Part shown: positions 10,688 through 20,762 of the stretch, one piece after another | Layout: every line of letters starts with the position of its first letter | Numbering within the stretch: the first letter of the stretch is position 1 | From: Adiantum capillus-veneris | Lineage: Eukaryota > Streptophyta > Polypodiopsida > Polypodiales > Pteridaceae | Assembly (NCBI GenBank): GCA_014529385.2 | Contig: CM043954.1 | Location: 93,947,247-94,011,246 of the forward strand | Reading direction: 5' to 3' | DNA length: 64,000 bases | Notes under the pieces: generated by a model | Databases searched by the model: none | The model's input: only the letters and a program-made list of their open reading frames with translations | Told to the model about the DNA's origin: nothing | Made by a program: the position numbers and the translations under genes

Positions 10688-12205
10688 TGTTAGGAGTTTT
10701 TTGGAGCAAGGGATTGCGCATATATACATACACATGCATGGTGCATCAAATAAAGGATTGCCCATTTTCCAGAGCCAGGTGGTTACGTGGGACCCACGTG
10801 TGTACAAGTAGGACAGGGTGTACATAGTGCAACGATTTTCACTATTATTAGTACCAATGTGTTTTTTATACAATAAGGAGGACCACTTTTTGGGGCCACT
10901 TCACGTGGTTGCGGGATGCATTATTTGGAAAAACTGAGTGCCAGGTGTGCGGATGATGCAAAAGGGTGACAACTATGCACTGCGAGGTCAATTTTTGGCC
11001 TATTCGGGGTCCGTTTGAGGTCATCTAAAAGGCCACGGGTGCCCAACTAATAAAGCTAAGTGTGGGAAATGAAAAAACAGAGAGAAGACCAGAAAAAACG
11101 TGGAGAAGAGAGGAGGAACAGCCGCAAGTGTGTTTTTGGGGTTTTTGGAGCCTGTTTTGACCGTAAACTGCTCATCCGAGGTCGGATTTGAGCACTTTGA
11201 CATTGTAGACTGGGGTTTTGGGCCGTTCGGGATGCGATGGCGCTGTTCATTTTGCCAAATTCCTCACTCTTTTTCTGCTATTTTTGCTGTGTAAGTTTCT
11301 CCTATGAGCGAAGCTTCTGCTCTAGTTTGTGATTGTATCTGGCATATTTTACTCATATTGTGTGAGCTGTTTGCCCCATTGGTGTTGGCCCAAGCTCAAT
11401 TGTATCTAAACATCAGAAATTCTCCTCTTTTGAGCTGAGTTTTTTGGGTGTGTGTGTGTGTGTGTGGAGTGGGCAAGTGGATAGTCTCTCTCCTCTCACT
11501 CCAGAGGTGTGTTCCTTGTCTCGGCCAGGTGTGTTGTGTAAGAAAAGTGGTGCCCCATAGTGTGTGTGTGTGTGTGTGTGTATCTTCCCAAGAGTGTGTA
11601 TCGGGTCGTTATAGAGGCGCTGTGTGTGTTTTCCTCCCGCTCACATTCTTTTGGTGCCCCCACGGAGGATCTTCTTCGAGTACCTTCTGCTTCGAGCTTC
11701 AAGCTTCAATTTTCGGGATTACAGGTTACAGGTTACAGGTTACAGGAACAGGTACAGGTATAGGTGATTCACACAGGTACATGTAGCTGGAGTACAATGA
11801 TATATTAGCAGTGATGTCACTTGTAGTTGTTGTGGGTATGCATCACTTGGCGCCTATTTGAGCGCATTGTCTGTTGGATTGTACGTTACTTGTGGAAACT
11901 GCCATTGTACGCCTTTGTGGAGCCATACTTGGGTTTTATTTGGCAGTCTCAGCCATTTTTGAGACTTGGTCTGGAAGATAGTCATTTTTGAGACTTGACT
12001 ATACACGATTTGCATTAGCCTTCGTGTGAGGGTCGATAGCGTGAGGTTTTATTGAGCTGGGGGATTCTCAAATGTGGAGATCCTTTCGGTGATACAGGTA
12101 GCTGGAGCACCCTTTTTGTGACCTCTCCATAGGCTATGTACTAGTGAGTCCTACTTGATGCTCGGAATCTATTGTTGACATTTTATGCATACATATACAT
12201 ATACA
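10688..12205 (+). repeat. E2 right (3') LTR
   Basis: Second copy of the repeat at 3,198. It carries a longer GT run (about 11,560-11,581) and one more ACAGGTT unit than the left copy. E1 gag sequence resumes right after it. Confidence 0.8.
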
Positions 12206-12209
12206 GTTT

Positions 12210-13390
12210 ATGCTAATTGTATGACATTTGGCCAAATTTGACCATGATGGTCACTCACCTCATCATCACTAAGATGCTCAATTTTTACTCCATAAGTAGC
12301 TACCTCAACTGAAGAGGTGGCATGGTTAGTTGCCATATCTTCAACTAAGGTTTGCATTCCCCCTTCCCAAAGTTAGTTCTCAAGGGTAGACCTGTCTCTC
12401 TTAAGTTTATTTTACCATTCTTAAAAAAGACAACATCTTTTGACAAAGCATCACTAAAATCATCACAATCCCTTCTTACATGGTCTGTACTATGATACCA
12501 AATACATCTATTAACAAAACCTTCTTTGGGCTGTTGCCTTTGCCTAGGAAGTGGCCTTGACGGTTGGCCTTTTTCTTCAAGCTTTGCAAGCTTCACCTTT
12601 AAGTCACACATTCCCTTCACAAGAACATCTAGCATGGACTCATCAAACTTAGGAGCGGTAAAAGTAGGCTTTACCATTTTGTCAGAAGTTGAGGTGGAAG
12701 GACTTGTAGTGTTTACTACCATCTTGTCCCTTCTTCTTTGTTGTTTGGCAAGCAGTGAGACAGCACCTTCAACCTCATTCCAGTCGGTCTTTAATCCTTG
12801 ATCAACATCTTTATCTTCGGGAAGAAGCTCAAATTTTTTTTGAAACTCTTTACCTGCAGCTTGTAAGAAAAAAATTGTCTTCTCTGCATCTAGTGTGGCC
12901 CTTTCTGTCCTGGTGAGTTGTGCATAGCGCCGCTCAAATTCCCTAAGTAGCTCTGTTATTGATAGTCCTTGATTTGGCTTGACTACCCATTCTAAAAATT
13001 TCCTTTTAGTCACTCCCTCAGAGTCCTCCATGAAATATTCCTCCTTTAAAGCTACTTTGAGTTCTTTCCAGTTTCTCCCATGCCCATCTTTAATTAGCCT
13101 AACATGTTCCCTAATTTTTGGAGCAACAACTAGCTCAAAGCTTTGAATCATCTCACCTTCTGACACACGATGTAGCTCCATCTCCTTTACATACTCACGT
13201 AAGTACTTGGTTACATCTTTGCCATTGAACTAATCCATTCTATTGACGACTGCTTGTATGGCCTTCGTTGCTGAAATCTCTCTTCTTTCAGTGGCATGTT
13301 GTTGTTGCATGAACATTGCAAATTCTTGAAACATTTGCATTGTTGTTGGGTCAAAATGCATACCTTGTTTCTTAACATGATCACCCATGG
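12210..13390 (-). pseudogene. E1 gag region (fossil)
   Basis: Minus-strand protein beginning near MGDHVKKQGMHFDPTTMQMF (start about 13,388), with a capsid-like helical stretch (WKELKVALKEEYF, FLEWVVKPNQGLSITELL, QAAGKEFQKKFELLP) and a knuckle-like CIWYHSTDHVRRDC. It belongs to a different gag type from E2, E4 and E5. It is split from its pol part by E2. Confidence 0.65.
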
Positions 13391-13418
13391 TTACCCACAA
13401 ACTCTCACCTTGGCAGTT

Positions 13419-13436
13419 TCGCGTCGGGTTCACCAA
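13419..13436 (-). promoter_or_regulatory. Putative E1 primer-binding site
   Basis: On the minus strand TGGTGAACCCGACGCG follows a T-run about 15 nt inside the proposed LTR end and lies some 30 nt before the gag start, where a tRNA primer site is expected. The matching tRNA was not identified. Confidence 0.45.
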
Positions 13437-13640
13437 AAATAGGTCAATGAATTTTGCAGTCTTGCCAAGAAAGCACCGGGCTTTTGGCTGTGAGAGTTTG
13501 TGAGAGAACTCCAAAAAACTATATGAAGGAGTTAAACCATAGATTCCATGAAGACTAGGGTTTGGAAGGAAGTGCAATCAAAGAAGCCCCACTCTTTCTC
13601 TCTTGCACACACACACAAAGAAAGAACACAAAAGAGAATA

Positions 13641-13853
13641 TCAAAACAACACAAAGATGAAAACATCAAGGCTATGGTCATACCGTATCATGGGTAATAT
13701 GAAAGGGTTAATAGATGAGTTAATGGCGTTCAATCTTTGTCGACCAAACAGGCTACGAACTGTTATTTGGAATTGTAGTTTTGTGCTTACCATAATATAT
13801 ATGTTTTGTCTAGTGATTGGGATTAATTGTGTGTACAAATCCTCTTGGTTCAT
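13641..13853 (-). CDS. Second, diverged copy of the small ORF in E1
   Basis: 70 residues ending DVFIFVLF. From the phenylalanine of the FQ motif to the stop it has exactly 43 residues, as do the copies at 13,850 and 5,052, but it is much more diverged (FQITVRSLFG). Its ATG overlaps the stop of the upstream copy (ATGA). This tandem arrangement could allow termination-reinitiation, or be chance. Function unknown. Confidence 0.5.
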   Translation of the reverse strand: MNQEDLYTQLIPITRQNIYIMVSTKLQFQITVRSLFGRQRLNAINSSINPFILPMIRYDHSLDVFIFVLF

Positions 13854-14068
13854 AGCAAGATAACTACACTTACGTCAGAAGAAAAGTTATAGTCTATAAG
13901 TGGTAGTATGACGGGATCCGGTGAAAGAAGTATTTCATTGAGCCTTTCTAGGCCAAAGAGAAACACTATACGTTGTTGAAAGTGTATTTTATGGCTAATC
14001 CATACGTTAATTCTAATAGATCGCATAGAGTGGAAGCGATAGAAATTCTCATCATGTGGATTATTCAT
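13850..14068 (-). CDS. 72-residue conserved small ORF upstream of E1 gag
   Basis: Begins MNNPHDENF and ends DVSVVILL. About half identical, without gaps, to the ORF at 5,052-5,270 in E2, with the same length. It lies downstream of the TATA-type box at 14,601 and upstream of the putative primer site, so it would sit in the transcribed part of the LTR or leader. The core KIHFQQRIVFLFG, then LIDYN, then alternating hydrophobics, weakly resembles ubiquitin's C-terminal half. No known LTR-element protein fits. Protein-level conservation between two different element families suggests it was once selected. Confidence 0.65.
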   Translation of the reverse strand: MNNPHDENFYRFHSMRSIRINVWISHKIHFQQRIVFLFGLERLNEILLSPDPVILPLIDYNFSSDVSVVILL

Positions 14069-14600
14069 CTATGATAGTATGTGCGAAATGTAGATATGAG
14101 AGAAGTGAAGAGATGAGAAGTTTCCCTCCCAAGCCCTATTCTTGCTCGTAGGCAATAAGGATACTGCGAGGAGAGATGTACCTATAGCAAGGAGAACCTA
14201 GAATTTGTAGAGAGTGAATTTCTAAGAGTGAGAGGGATAGGTTTGGTTAAGGAGATGAGACTTATAGATATATATGTTGGATTAGAGATGAAAAAGAAAA
14301 CAACAAGAAATCAACAACATATCAATGTAGAACACATCTTACTTGTCAAACCCTTCGGCACCATGTTTTATGGAGAGAGAAGAAGAGGGAATAATTCAAC
14401 TTTGATTGGTACAAAAATTCCAAGACCTTCTTTGATTAGAGTTGATCTTCCAAGGATAGCCTACAAGTATGGCTAGTTTTTCTCTAGGAGCAAGTGTAAG
14501 CTTAGGCTTATGTTAATGGCTAAGTACAATTAGGCAACAATCCTCTCACTCACTCATGAATCATGAATTGCTTGAATGGTTTTCAAGAAAGAAGAGGTCA

Positions 14601-14611
14601 CCTTTTATAGG
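14601..14611 (-). promoter_or_regulatory. TATA-type box of E1 LTR
   Basis: CTATAAAAGG on the minus strand, inside the LTR, about 530 nt before the small ORF. Confidence 0.5.
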
Positions 14612-14893
14612 TGAAGGGAACCCCCAAGGTTTTACACAAGAAGAGAAGAGCCAGTGTGAATAGAAACTGGAAAAGTTGGAAATGAGCTGTCCCTGCATGA
14701 AGTGGGCAGACTGGGGTCCAGTATTTGGATCATATCTCCTTTACCGTGGCTTTAAATAAAAAAGTGAAAATATGGGCAAAAAATTCAACTCATTAGCTAC
14801 AACTCCCATGTTATATACTTTTTCCAATTCGGATTGGAACCTTGTATAAAAAAATCTTAAGAAAAGGGTACAGTTTTGGCAGCAAAAGTCTCC

Positions 14894-16906
14894 TTAGCGT
14901 AGACTTTTATTTAATTCCTCTTCATTGGGTTTCCCTTTTGGTGATGGATCACCAGTTGTGCTTACCCTTTGTGGATCCTTCATAATGATACCCATCACAT
15001 CAATGGAACTGTCAATTTCGTCGGTGGATGTGGTCTCCTCCTCAGAACTGGAAGATTCGCTAGTGGTTTCATCTGCCGATGTTTCCAGATTCATTTGCTT
15101 CTGCTTGCCAATCCTCATGTCGTAGTAGATTGTCTCCCCTTTCTTACCGGTCATGCGTAGAAGGCGAGTACCCCAGTCCTGTTTTGCCTTCATGGTCATC
15201 AACCATGGCCTTCCCAAAATTAGTGGATAGCCCTCCCCCTTAGTAGGCATTACAAAAACATCTACCTCTACCTCAGTGTTGAAAGCTTTGATTTTCACGG
15301 CACTTACCACACCCACACACTTTACTTTTGCGTTGTTTGCCATCTTTGCCTTGCATGGAGAAGGCCTGTCAACCTCGAGCCCTAATCGAAGCATCATAGC
15401 TTCGCTCATTACACAGATTTGTGCACCTCCATCAATGTAGGTGTTTCCAACCCTCTTTCCTTTTATGTTTACGTCGACAATTGGAAGGATGTCATCCATG
15501 TTGCATCCCGAAAGTGCTCTGGCTACCTTTGTTTTGGAGCGTCTTGTACTTACCATTTTAGACCATTGTCGCCTTACTTTTGGTGCAAGATGTAGCAGCT
15601 GTGGCCATGTAATCTTCGGTCCTTCCTCTGCCACATCCAATGTTAGATCATAGGGCTTAGAACTTTCCCCTAGCTGGAAGTCGGTGATGTCCAATTTCCG
15701 TCGTGGCCTGGATGGCCTCTTGCTAGTTTCTCCTCTCATGCTTCTGTCATCATCTGATTGTGTAGCTTTCTCCCTCCTAGCTCTTTTCACACTCATGGCT
15801 TCAAGTGGTTCTAAAAAGGTTACCTTCTCCTTACCCTTGTCCCTCTCCTTTGCTCTGGGTGGATCCACTACTATGGCTTTTCCTTTCTCTTCTAGCCTTA
15901 TGATGTTTACAGGGCGATCAGGTGGTGGGGCTGGTGGAAGAAGTGGGATGGATGCTTGTAGTGGTGTCTGGGGTGGACGTAGAATCTGTGTTGGTGGGGG
16001 TGGTGCTCGGGGTGGGGGTGTTCTTTCTCTAGGGGGTGACAATTGGTTCCTCCTACCTCCTCTATTATAGTTTTGTCGTGGTTTGGGACAGTAGTACATA
16101 CCGTGACCGTCTTCTCCACAGTTGTAGCAATGATACTCCATGTTTTGTCGTCGTGCTCTTCCAGGGTCTTGATCTCTTTCTTGACTCCTCCCTTGCTGTA
16201 TTAAGTGGACAGACAAATTCTGCAGTTGGTTAGTAATATGGGCCAACATATCTTGTTGGTCATCTCTTACCCCAAGAGCCGGTGGTGGTGGTGGAATGGT
16301 GGTTGTCGTAGTTGCTGGTCGATGCTATGTTCCTGATTCTGTTGACTCGGTTTCTTTGGCTTTCATTCGCAGCTTCTTGTCTTTAAGGCGAGCAATCTCA
16401 ACGGCTAACTCGTACGTAGCCGGGAATCTACCTTTCACCTTCTCCTTGAGAAGCGGCCATAAGCCATGCATGAACCGATCTTTTTTTAGGAAATCGGGTG
16501 CAGCTTCCCCCCTAGCTAGTGACTCAACCCACCGTTCCCACAAATCCACAAATTTGGACTCATAGGTGGCATATTCTAAAAGACCCTCCTGCTTCAAGTC
16601 TCTCAACTTGTCCCACAACTTTTCTGAAGTGGTACCTCCCCCAAAGTGCCTCTTAAAAGCGGTTTTTAAGGGTTCCCAGTCATCCTTGGTTGCTTGTGGA
16701 AGTGCATTGTACCATGATCTAGCTTCTAGCTTCATGAGATGCTTAAAGATTCTAACCCGGGATTCATCCGTATCTTTGTTGCTCACTACACATGCTACTT
16801 CAAAGTCATCTAGGAAGTCTGTTACCAAATCCTCCCCCTTCTTTCCTTTAAATGTTGGAAATGCTACACTTGCCATGATTACTGAGAGAGAGCTAGAAAG
16901 ACACAC
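14894..16906 (-). pseudogene. E4 gag and protease region (fossil)
   Basis: Gag begins MASVAFPTFKGKKGEDLV (near 16,870) with capsid-like helices (LEARSWYNAL, FKRHFGGGTTSEKLWDKL). A CCHC knuckle (CYNCGEDGHGMYYC) lies at 16,088-16,129, preceded by Q/R-rich and followed by proline-rich sequence. The protease shows YIDGGAQICVMS near 15,420 and YPLILGRPWLM near 15,210, then an acidic serine/threonine stretch. Same order and motifs as E5 (57,021-58,836). Confidence 0.85.
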
Positions 16907-17397
16907 TGCTTAACTTGCAAAAGTTTTTTTCTTCTTTACAAGGAGGCGTGTATACCCTCTTATACTAGGACATAGATTAAAACTTCAAACGGTACATTGC
17001 CTTGTACCAAAGGTAAGACAAATGGTTGATCTGATGCCAGAACCTCAAAAAATCACTGCCCACCCAGCATGGTGTCAATGACGTGCTGGTAGTGAGCCTT
17101 CAAATCCAGTATTACCTTGATTGAGCGTACACGTGTTGGTATGTGTGATCTGTCTTGAGGTAGGTTGTACTGATTCATGTGAAGCTTAGAGGTGCTTAGT
17201 CACTATCCAAGCTTGTGGGAGGGGGTGGTGTTCTTTCCTGAAACAAACTCAGTAGATCCCTAGTTTCTCTAGTGAGAGTGTGAGCCAATGATTCCGTTAT
17301 CTGTGTTGCAGCATCAGGTGCGACTTGAAAACTGACTGTGATAATTACCTCGGTGACTTGAGTTACCCGATTCTCAAAGTAGAATAGTGTTGATTCT

Positions 17398-17661
17398 CTA
17401 TTGTGTAGAGCTCCTTCCATTTTGTTGTTGTGGGTTGGTTGTAGGTTGCGGACATGGTTTCGACCTTCTCCTTCTTCTTCTTGGCACTTGGCCTATGTAT
17501 ATCCACTGGGTTTTGCGTGTTGGTTGACTCTCCCACTGCAAATCGATTACCGTTACGCCTGGAACTCGAGCTTCGATGGAGATGCGGAGTTCGTCTAGTT
17601 GTGCTTGGAGCTCTTCTTCTTCTGTCGTCCAATTAGAAAATCCTGCTAGCCATTCATCCAT
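17398..17661 (-). CDS. Small leader ORF upstream of E4 gag
   Basis: 87 codons, beginning MDEWLAGFSNWTTEEEELQ, with a basic run (PRRRRRRSK) near the end. It lies between the LTR and gag. Ogre/Tat elements are known to carry an extra ORF before gag, so this could be a relic of such an ORF. No domain recognised; chance cannot be excluded. Confidence 0.35.
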   Translation of the reverse strand: MDEWLAGFSNWTTEEEELQAQLDELRISIEARVPGVTVIDLQWESQPTRKTQWIYIGQVPRRRRRRSKPCPQPTTNPQQQNGRSSTQ

Positions 17662-17718
17662 TCACAATAGTTTAGGGGTTTCAGTCTTGTAAATTGAAGG
17701 GTTTCATGAAAAGATCCT

Positions 17719-17734
17719 CAGTGGGGGCACCAAA
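17719..17734 (-). promoter_or_regulatory. Primer-binding-site-like stretch of E4
   Basis: Minus-strand TTTGGTGCCCCCACTG directly follows the LTR end (CCCGTCA), the expected position and a TGG start for a tRNA primer site. Confidence 0.6.
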
Positions 17735-17943
17735 TGACGGGAGCAAAGCAAACCCCGAACCCCGACGGCCTCTAAAACACCGGGGACCGAATGGCGCGCC
17801 TCAAGCCTGTCATGGTAAAGCAAACAAGGGCACCACCTAGCTTCAGCGGCTAGGACGCAAACAACACACCACCATAACAAAGTTTTCATCCAAGAGAGAT
17901 GGATGCTTGGGAGTAATGATGAAGAGGAAAGGGAATGAGATCA

Positions 17944-17995
<52 letters not shown>

Positions 17996-19280
17996 GGTAT
18001 AGCGGATTAGTACTTAGGCACCACAAAAGGATGGCGAATCCGCACACCCTTCACACATACACAAGCTCACTCCAAACACAAGACTAGGTGGCGATTCCGC
18101 ACACCTCACATGGGCAAAACATTGCAAGAAAACATACTCACAAAACCTCAAGCTTTATTTAGAGAATAATGTGATGAAATGGGGAGCATAGGGTAGGGGA
18201 ATGAGAAGGGAGAGAGTGGTAGAGCACATGGCGGATAGGTGGGAGTTGATGGCGAAGACTCTCACGAGGGTTATGGCCATCATCCTTCATTTAGTTGCCC
18301 TTCATCTTCCATAGCCAAGGGTGTAGAGGTCATGCTCAAGACAAGCATGGTGATTGCGGTGATGGTGATGGTGTGGGTGTGTGTGTGTGCACTAGGCACA
18401 CACACTGCATAGTGTGTTCTTTGGTGATGTTATGTGTGTATTTAGTGTGATGGTGATCCCTCTTTATATAGGGGAGGAGGGGGGAGGAATTCTAGAATTT
18501 AGAAATGAAGAAATCATTATCTACATAGGCCATGTGACTGTGGGCCCCACTTGTCTGGCTGTGTGTATATGTGCCTGAACAGCACTCTCATGAGAGAGAG
18601 ACTAAGAGAGAGATGGGTTGATGAAAAAAAGTGAGAGGTGACATGGAGAATAAAGTAATTACAAGAGGGGAGAGAGGGGAGTGTGTTCAGAGGTGAATCT
18701 GTGTGCAGATGTGTGTGAACACAAGAAAAATCAGGTAACCACCGGGTGGGGATGGGTCTGTGGGCACCTCTTTCAGTGAAACTGAGTGTGGGGGAGGTTA
18801 TTTAGCTACAAGACAAGAGACATGGCGCCCTTTAGAGAGAGAGGGGGGTATTTGGGTCATGGGATATGATAGGAGAGAGAAAGAGGGGGTGGGGTATACT
18901 ATTTTGGAAGATAGTGTAAGGTGCATGTGAGTTAGGGTGCATTATTGGTGAGTTATAATGCATTATTGGTAGCTTGAGGGGAGAGAGAAAGGAGAAAGGA
19001 CAAGGGGAAGAGAGAGGGGGTTGACCTTTTGAGTGGAGGAGAGGAAAAGGGACACCCGGCGGGGCAACAGTGAAGAAAAAGGAGGCAAGGTGGGGATGGG
19101 CTACCCCGCAGGCATGAGGTGGCCTATTTTACCTTTCTTATATATTTACATAATCATACTTTATTTTTTTCTTACTTTTTTCCAATGCCTTGTATCACTC
19201 CCTCCATAAGAGGGGGTTTTCATGGGGTGGGGACGAGAGAAGAGGGGTATGGGAGCTTGGCTTGTGAAAAGCCCCCATCA
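17735..19280 (-). repeat. E4 5' LTR
   Basis: 1,546 bp, TGATGGGGGC...CCCGTCA on the minus strand. It is highly similar in inverse orientation to the two LTRs of E6. It holds a GA microsatellite (17,947-17,989) and a TATA-type box (CTATATAAAGAGGG on the minus strand) near 18,460-18,475. Confidence 0.85.
17947..17989. repeat. (GA)n microsatellite in E4 LTR
   Basis: About 21 uninterrupted GA units. The matching place in the E6 LTRs has shorter runs, so it varies in length between copies. Confidence 0.95.
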
Positions 19281-19737
19281 GTAGTAATTAGAAAACAAGC
19301 AGAAAAAAGTGTGAGTGTGGGGATGGAAACTGGGGACTGGCTCAGGTTGCCAGTCAAGGATGGGTGGTCTCGATTAGTCAAGAAACTCTCCTCTCCCTCT
19401 TGTAAAAGGGTGAATTAGAGACTCATTGTGCCAAGAGTCGGGAATTCCAATTGTACGTGCCTCTGAAAGTATGGGGAAAAAGAAAATTGGGGTTTCTCTC
19501 TCTCGAAAGGTGAGAATTAGGAACAGTTGACGATTTCCCTGCGAGGCAGGGCTAGGAATCCTTTTTAATGGTTCGGACTCAAGTTACTCAGTGACGAGAG
19601 CCTATCCATTAGAATCTTGTCTTTATTGAGTATGTTTTCTAAATCAAATAGGGCCTAGAGACCTATGAGGTGCGCTCGCGTTGCCAAAAGGTTATGGTAT
19701 CAGGGTGCTTATTATTTATTTGCCAAGGCTGGCCACT
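19281..19737. other. Stretch between E4 LTR and copy I, no gene seen
   Basis: No coding frame, RNA gene or repeat recognised. The third HAD motif of copy I, expected on this side, was not found. Confidence 0.4.
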
Positions 19738-20049
19738 TCAATGACCGTATGTAAAAACACCTCTCATCTTATCCTGTTGCTCTTTGAATATTGTTTCTAA
19801 TATTGCATTCACTTTAGGTGCCATGCTGGTGCTCCATATATACACATGGAAAAAACGGAGGCACCAATCCAGAAATTTGTGGTTATCTTTGCGACAAAAT
19901 ACCAACCTCCTATCTTTTACATTGTACTTTATCAGTTCCCCTGCATGTTTAGGGGGGATTTCACCGTGCATTGGCTCTACAACTTGAACAAGAAGTCCAT
20001 TTAAATCAAGAACTAAAGCGCACCCCTCGTCTGGAACTGGTTTTGGCAC
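19738..20049 (-). pseudogene. Copy I FCP1/NIF-type HAD phosphatase domain
   Basis: MPKPVPDEGCALVLDLNGLL starts the domain. HAD motif I reads DLNG rather than the DLDxT of classical CTD phosphatases, a variant I recall from a plant group of FCP1-homology proteins. Motif II lies in FCRKDNHKFLDWCLRFFHVY followed by IWST. About 103 residues are open. The third motif (paired Asp with a downstream Lys), visible in copy II, is not seen here. The usual reaction is removal of phosphate from phosphoserine; with Asn at the second position activity is uncertain. Confidence 0.7.
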
Positions 20050-20579
20050 GCAGATTGGGTCTGGCAGTGCATACCACTCAGCAAAAAAAACCTTCCCCCC
20101 TAGGGATGAACATAACTGAAGTACTCATTTATTTTTTTTAAGCATTTAAGATAGCTAGCTAGGTGCTTCTCAATCTCGGCTTTTTCTTTTTGTAGTTTTC
20201 TAGACTTGGCAATACGCCACTTTTGTATGGTTTTGCATGCAATGGAATAATTCAAATCATGTAGGGCAACTAGCTACAATTTCTCTTGTCCCATGACACA
20301 GAAATGGTATCAAATAAAGACATCATAAAGGACAAGCAAAAACTACTGAATTGTTGCACAGTAAAATAATATTGAAAAAGATTTTTTCCATTATAAATAT
20401 CTAGAGAGATACATGCCACAAGTTGTGGAGCTTGCTAACACTATATAACTTGGACACAATAGGGAACAGATTCAGCATAATTTCTTGCAAGCACGTGAGC
20501 GAATGGCTTTCTTTTCACCTCTGCTGCGTTCGTTTATGTCATACAGGGTGCTCGGAGGGGCACCACATTTCTCGTCCCC

Positions 20580-20762
20580 AGGTTCATCTAGAATCTATTC
20601 CAGGTCACCTTTTCTCTTTAATTTCACTTTGTTTACAAAACCCTGTAGGGGGACTATCATCACCGGCATCTTGCATAGTCAGCCCACTGTTAGTCCTAAA
20701 ACCTTCCTCTTGAGCACTCCTACCTTCCTCTTGCACACTCCTAATTGTTTCCTCTGAGACGC
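20580..20762 (-). pseudogene. Copy I acidic segment, part beyond the E6 insertion
   Basis: The minus strand next to E6 reads SEETIRSVQEEGRSAQEEG and runs on through TMQDAGDDSPPTGF. It continues the acidic character of the 24,360-24,653 stretch on the other side of E6. Confidence 0.5.

Larger units (their letters stand above)
3198..12205 (+). mobile_element. E2: Tat-like Ty3/gypsy element nested in E1
   Basis: Two long similar direct repeats (3,198-4,873 and 10,688-12,205) flank gag, protease, RT, RNase H, a second (archaeal-like) RNase H, integrase and an integrase tail in the order of the plant Tat lineage. The LTRs start TGT and end ACA; by eye they differ by one sizeable indel and scattered substitutions, so the insertion is fairly recent compared with its host. 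A purine-rich tract (AGAAGATGGGAAAATTA) precedes the right LTR. No clear target duplication was found. The coding region is broken in about five places. Confidence 0.85.
960..14880 (-). mobile_element. E1: Ty3/gypsy-type LTR element, old, split by E2
   Basis: Minus-strand parts in order from the right: LTR region (about 13,449-14,880), gag (about 13,390 to 12,210), the inserted E2, then a gag-pol linker, protease-like and reverse transcriptase stretches (3,197 to 984). RNase H, integrase and the far LTR are not in the window. The RT carries VPKKNGSLRFIQDMQPVN, DLYSGYDQFQL and FIDDFPIKG. It differs from the Tat-like elements elsewhere here: the gag is different and the RT has FIDD. The element is clearly broken, with several breaks besides the E2 insertion. 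It is older than E2, which lies inside it. Its right end abuts E4, so the two may also be nested. Confidence 0.75.
13449..14880 (-). repeat. E1 5' LTR region
   Basis: Assigned from position (upstream of the putative primer site) and from a shared motif, GCCAAGAA.GCAC.GGG, then TGGCTGTGAGAG, near its inner end, also found at the end of the solo LTR at 29,484. A TATA-type box (CTATAAAAGG) lies at 14,601-14,611. The outer boundary near 14,880 is set by the end of E4 gag-pol sequence. There is no partner LTR in the window, so both ends are approximate. Confidence 0.5.
14890..19280 (-). mobile_element. E4: Tat-like Ty3/gypsy element, 5' half
   Basis: Minus-strand order: LTR (17,735-19,280), primer-site-like stretch, leader, gag, zinc knuckle, protease. 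Pol beyond protease and the second LTR are not present next to it; its left end meets the E1 LTR region. Its gag, protease and LTR are closely related to E5 (gag/protease) and to E6 (LTR). The gag-protease part has few visible breaks. Confidence 0.8.

Noticed and set aside
15684-16070. 128-codon plus-strand frame over E4
   Set aside because: Shadow of the proline-rich gag stretch on the other strand.
19440-19700. Possible tRNA or organelle-derived insert
   Set aside because: No cloverleaf with matching arms or anticodon loop could be built by eye.
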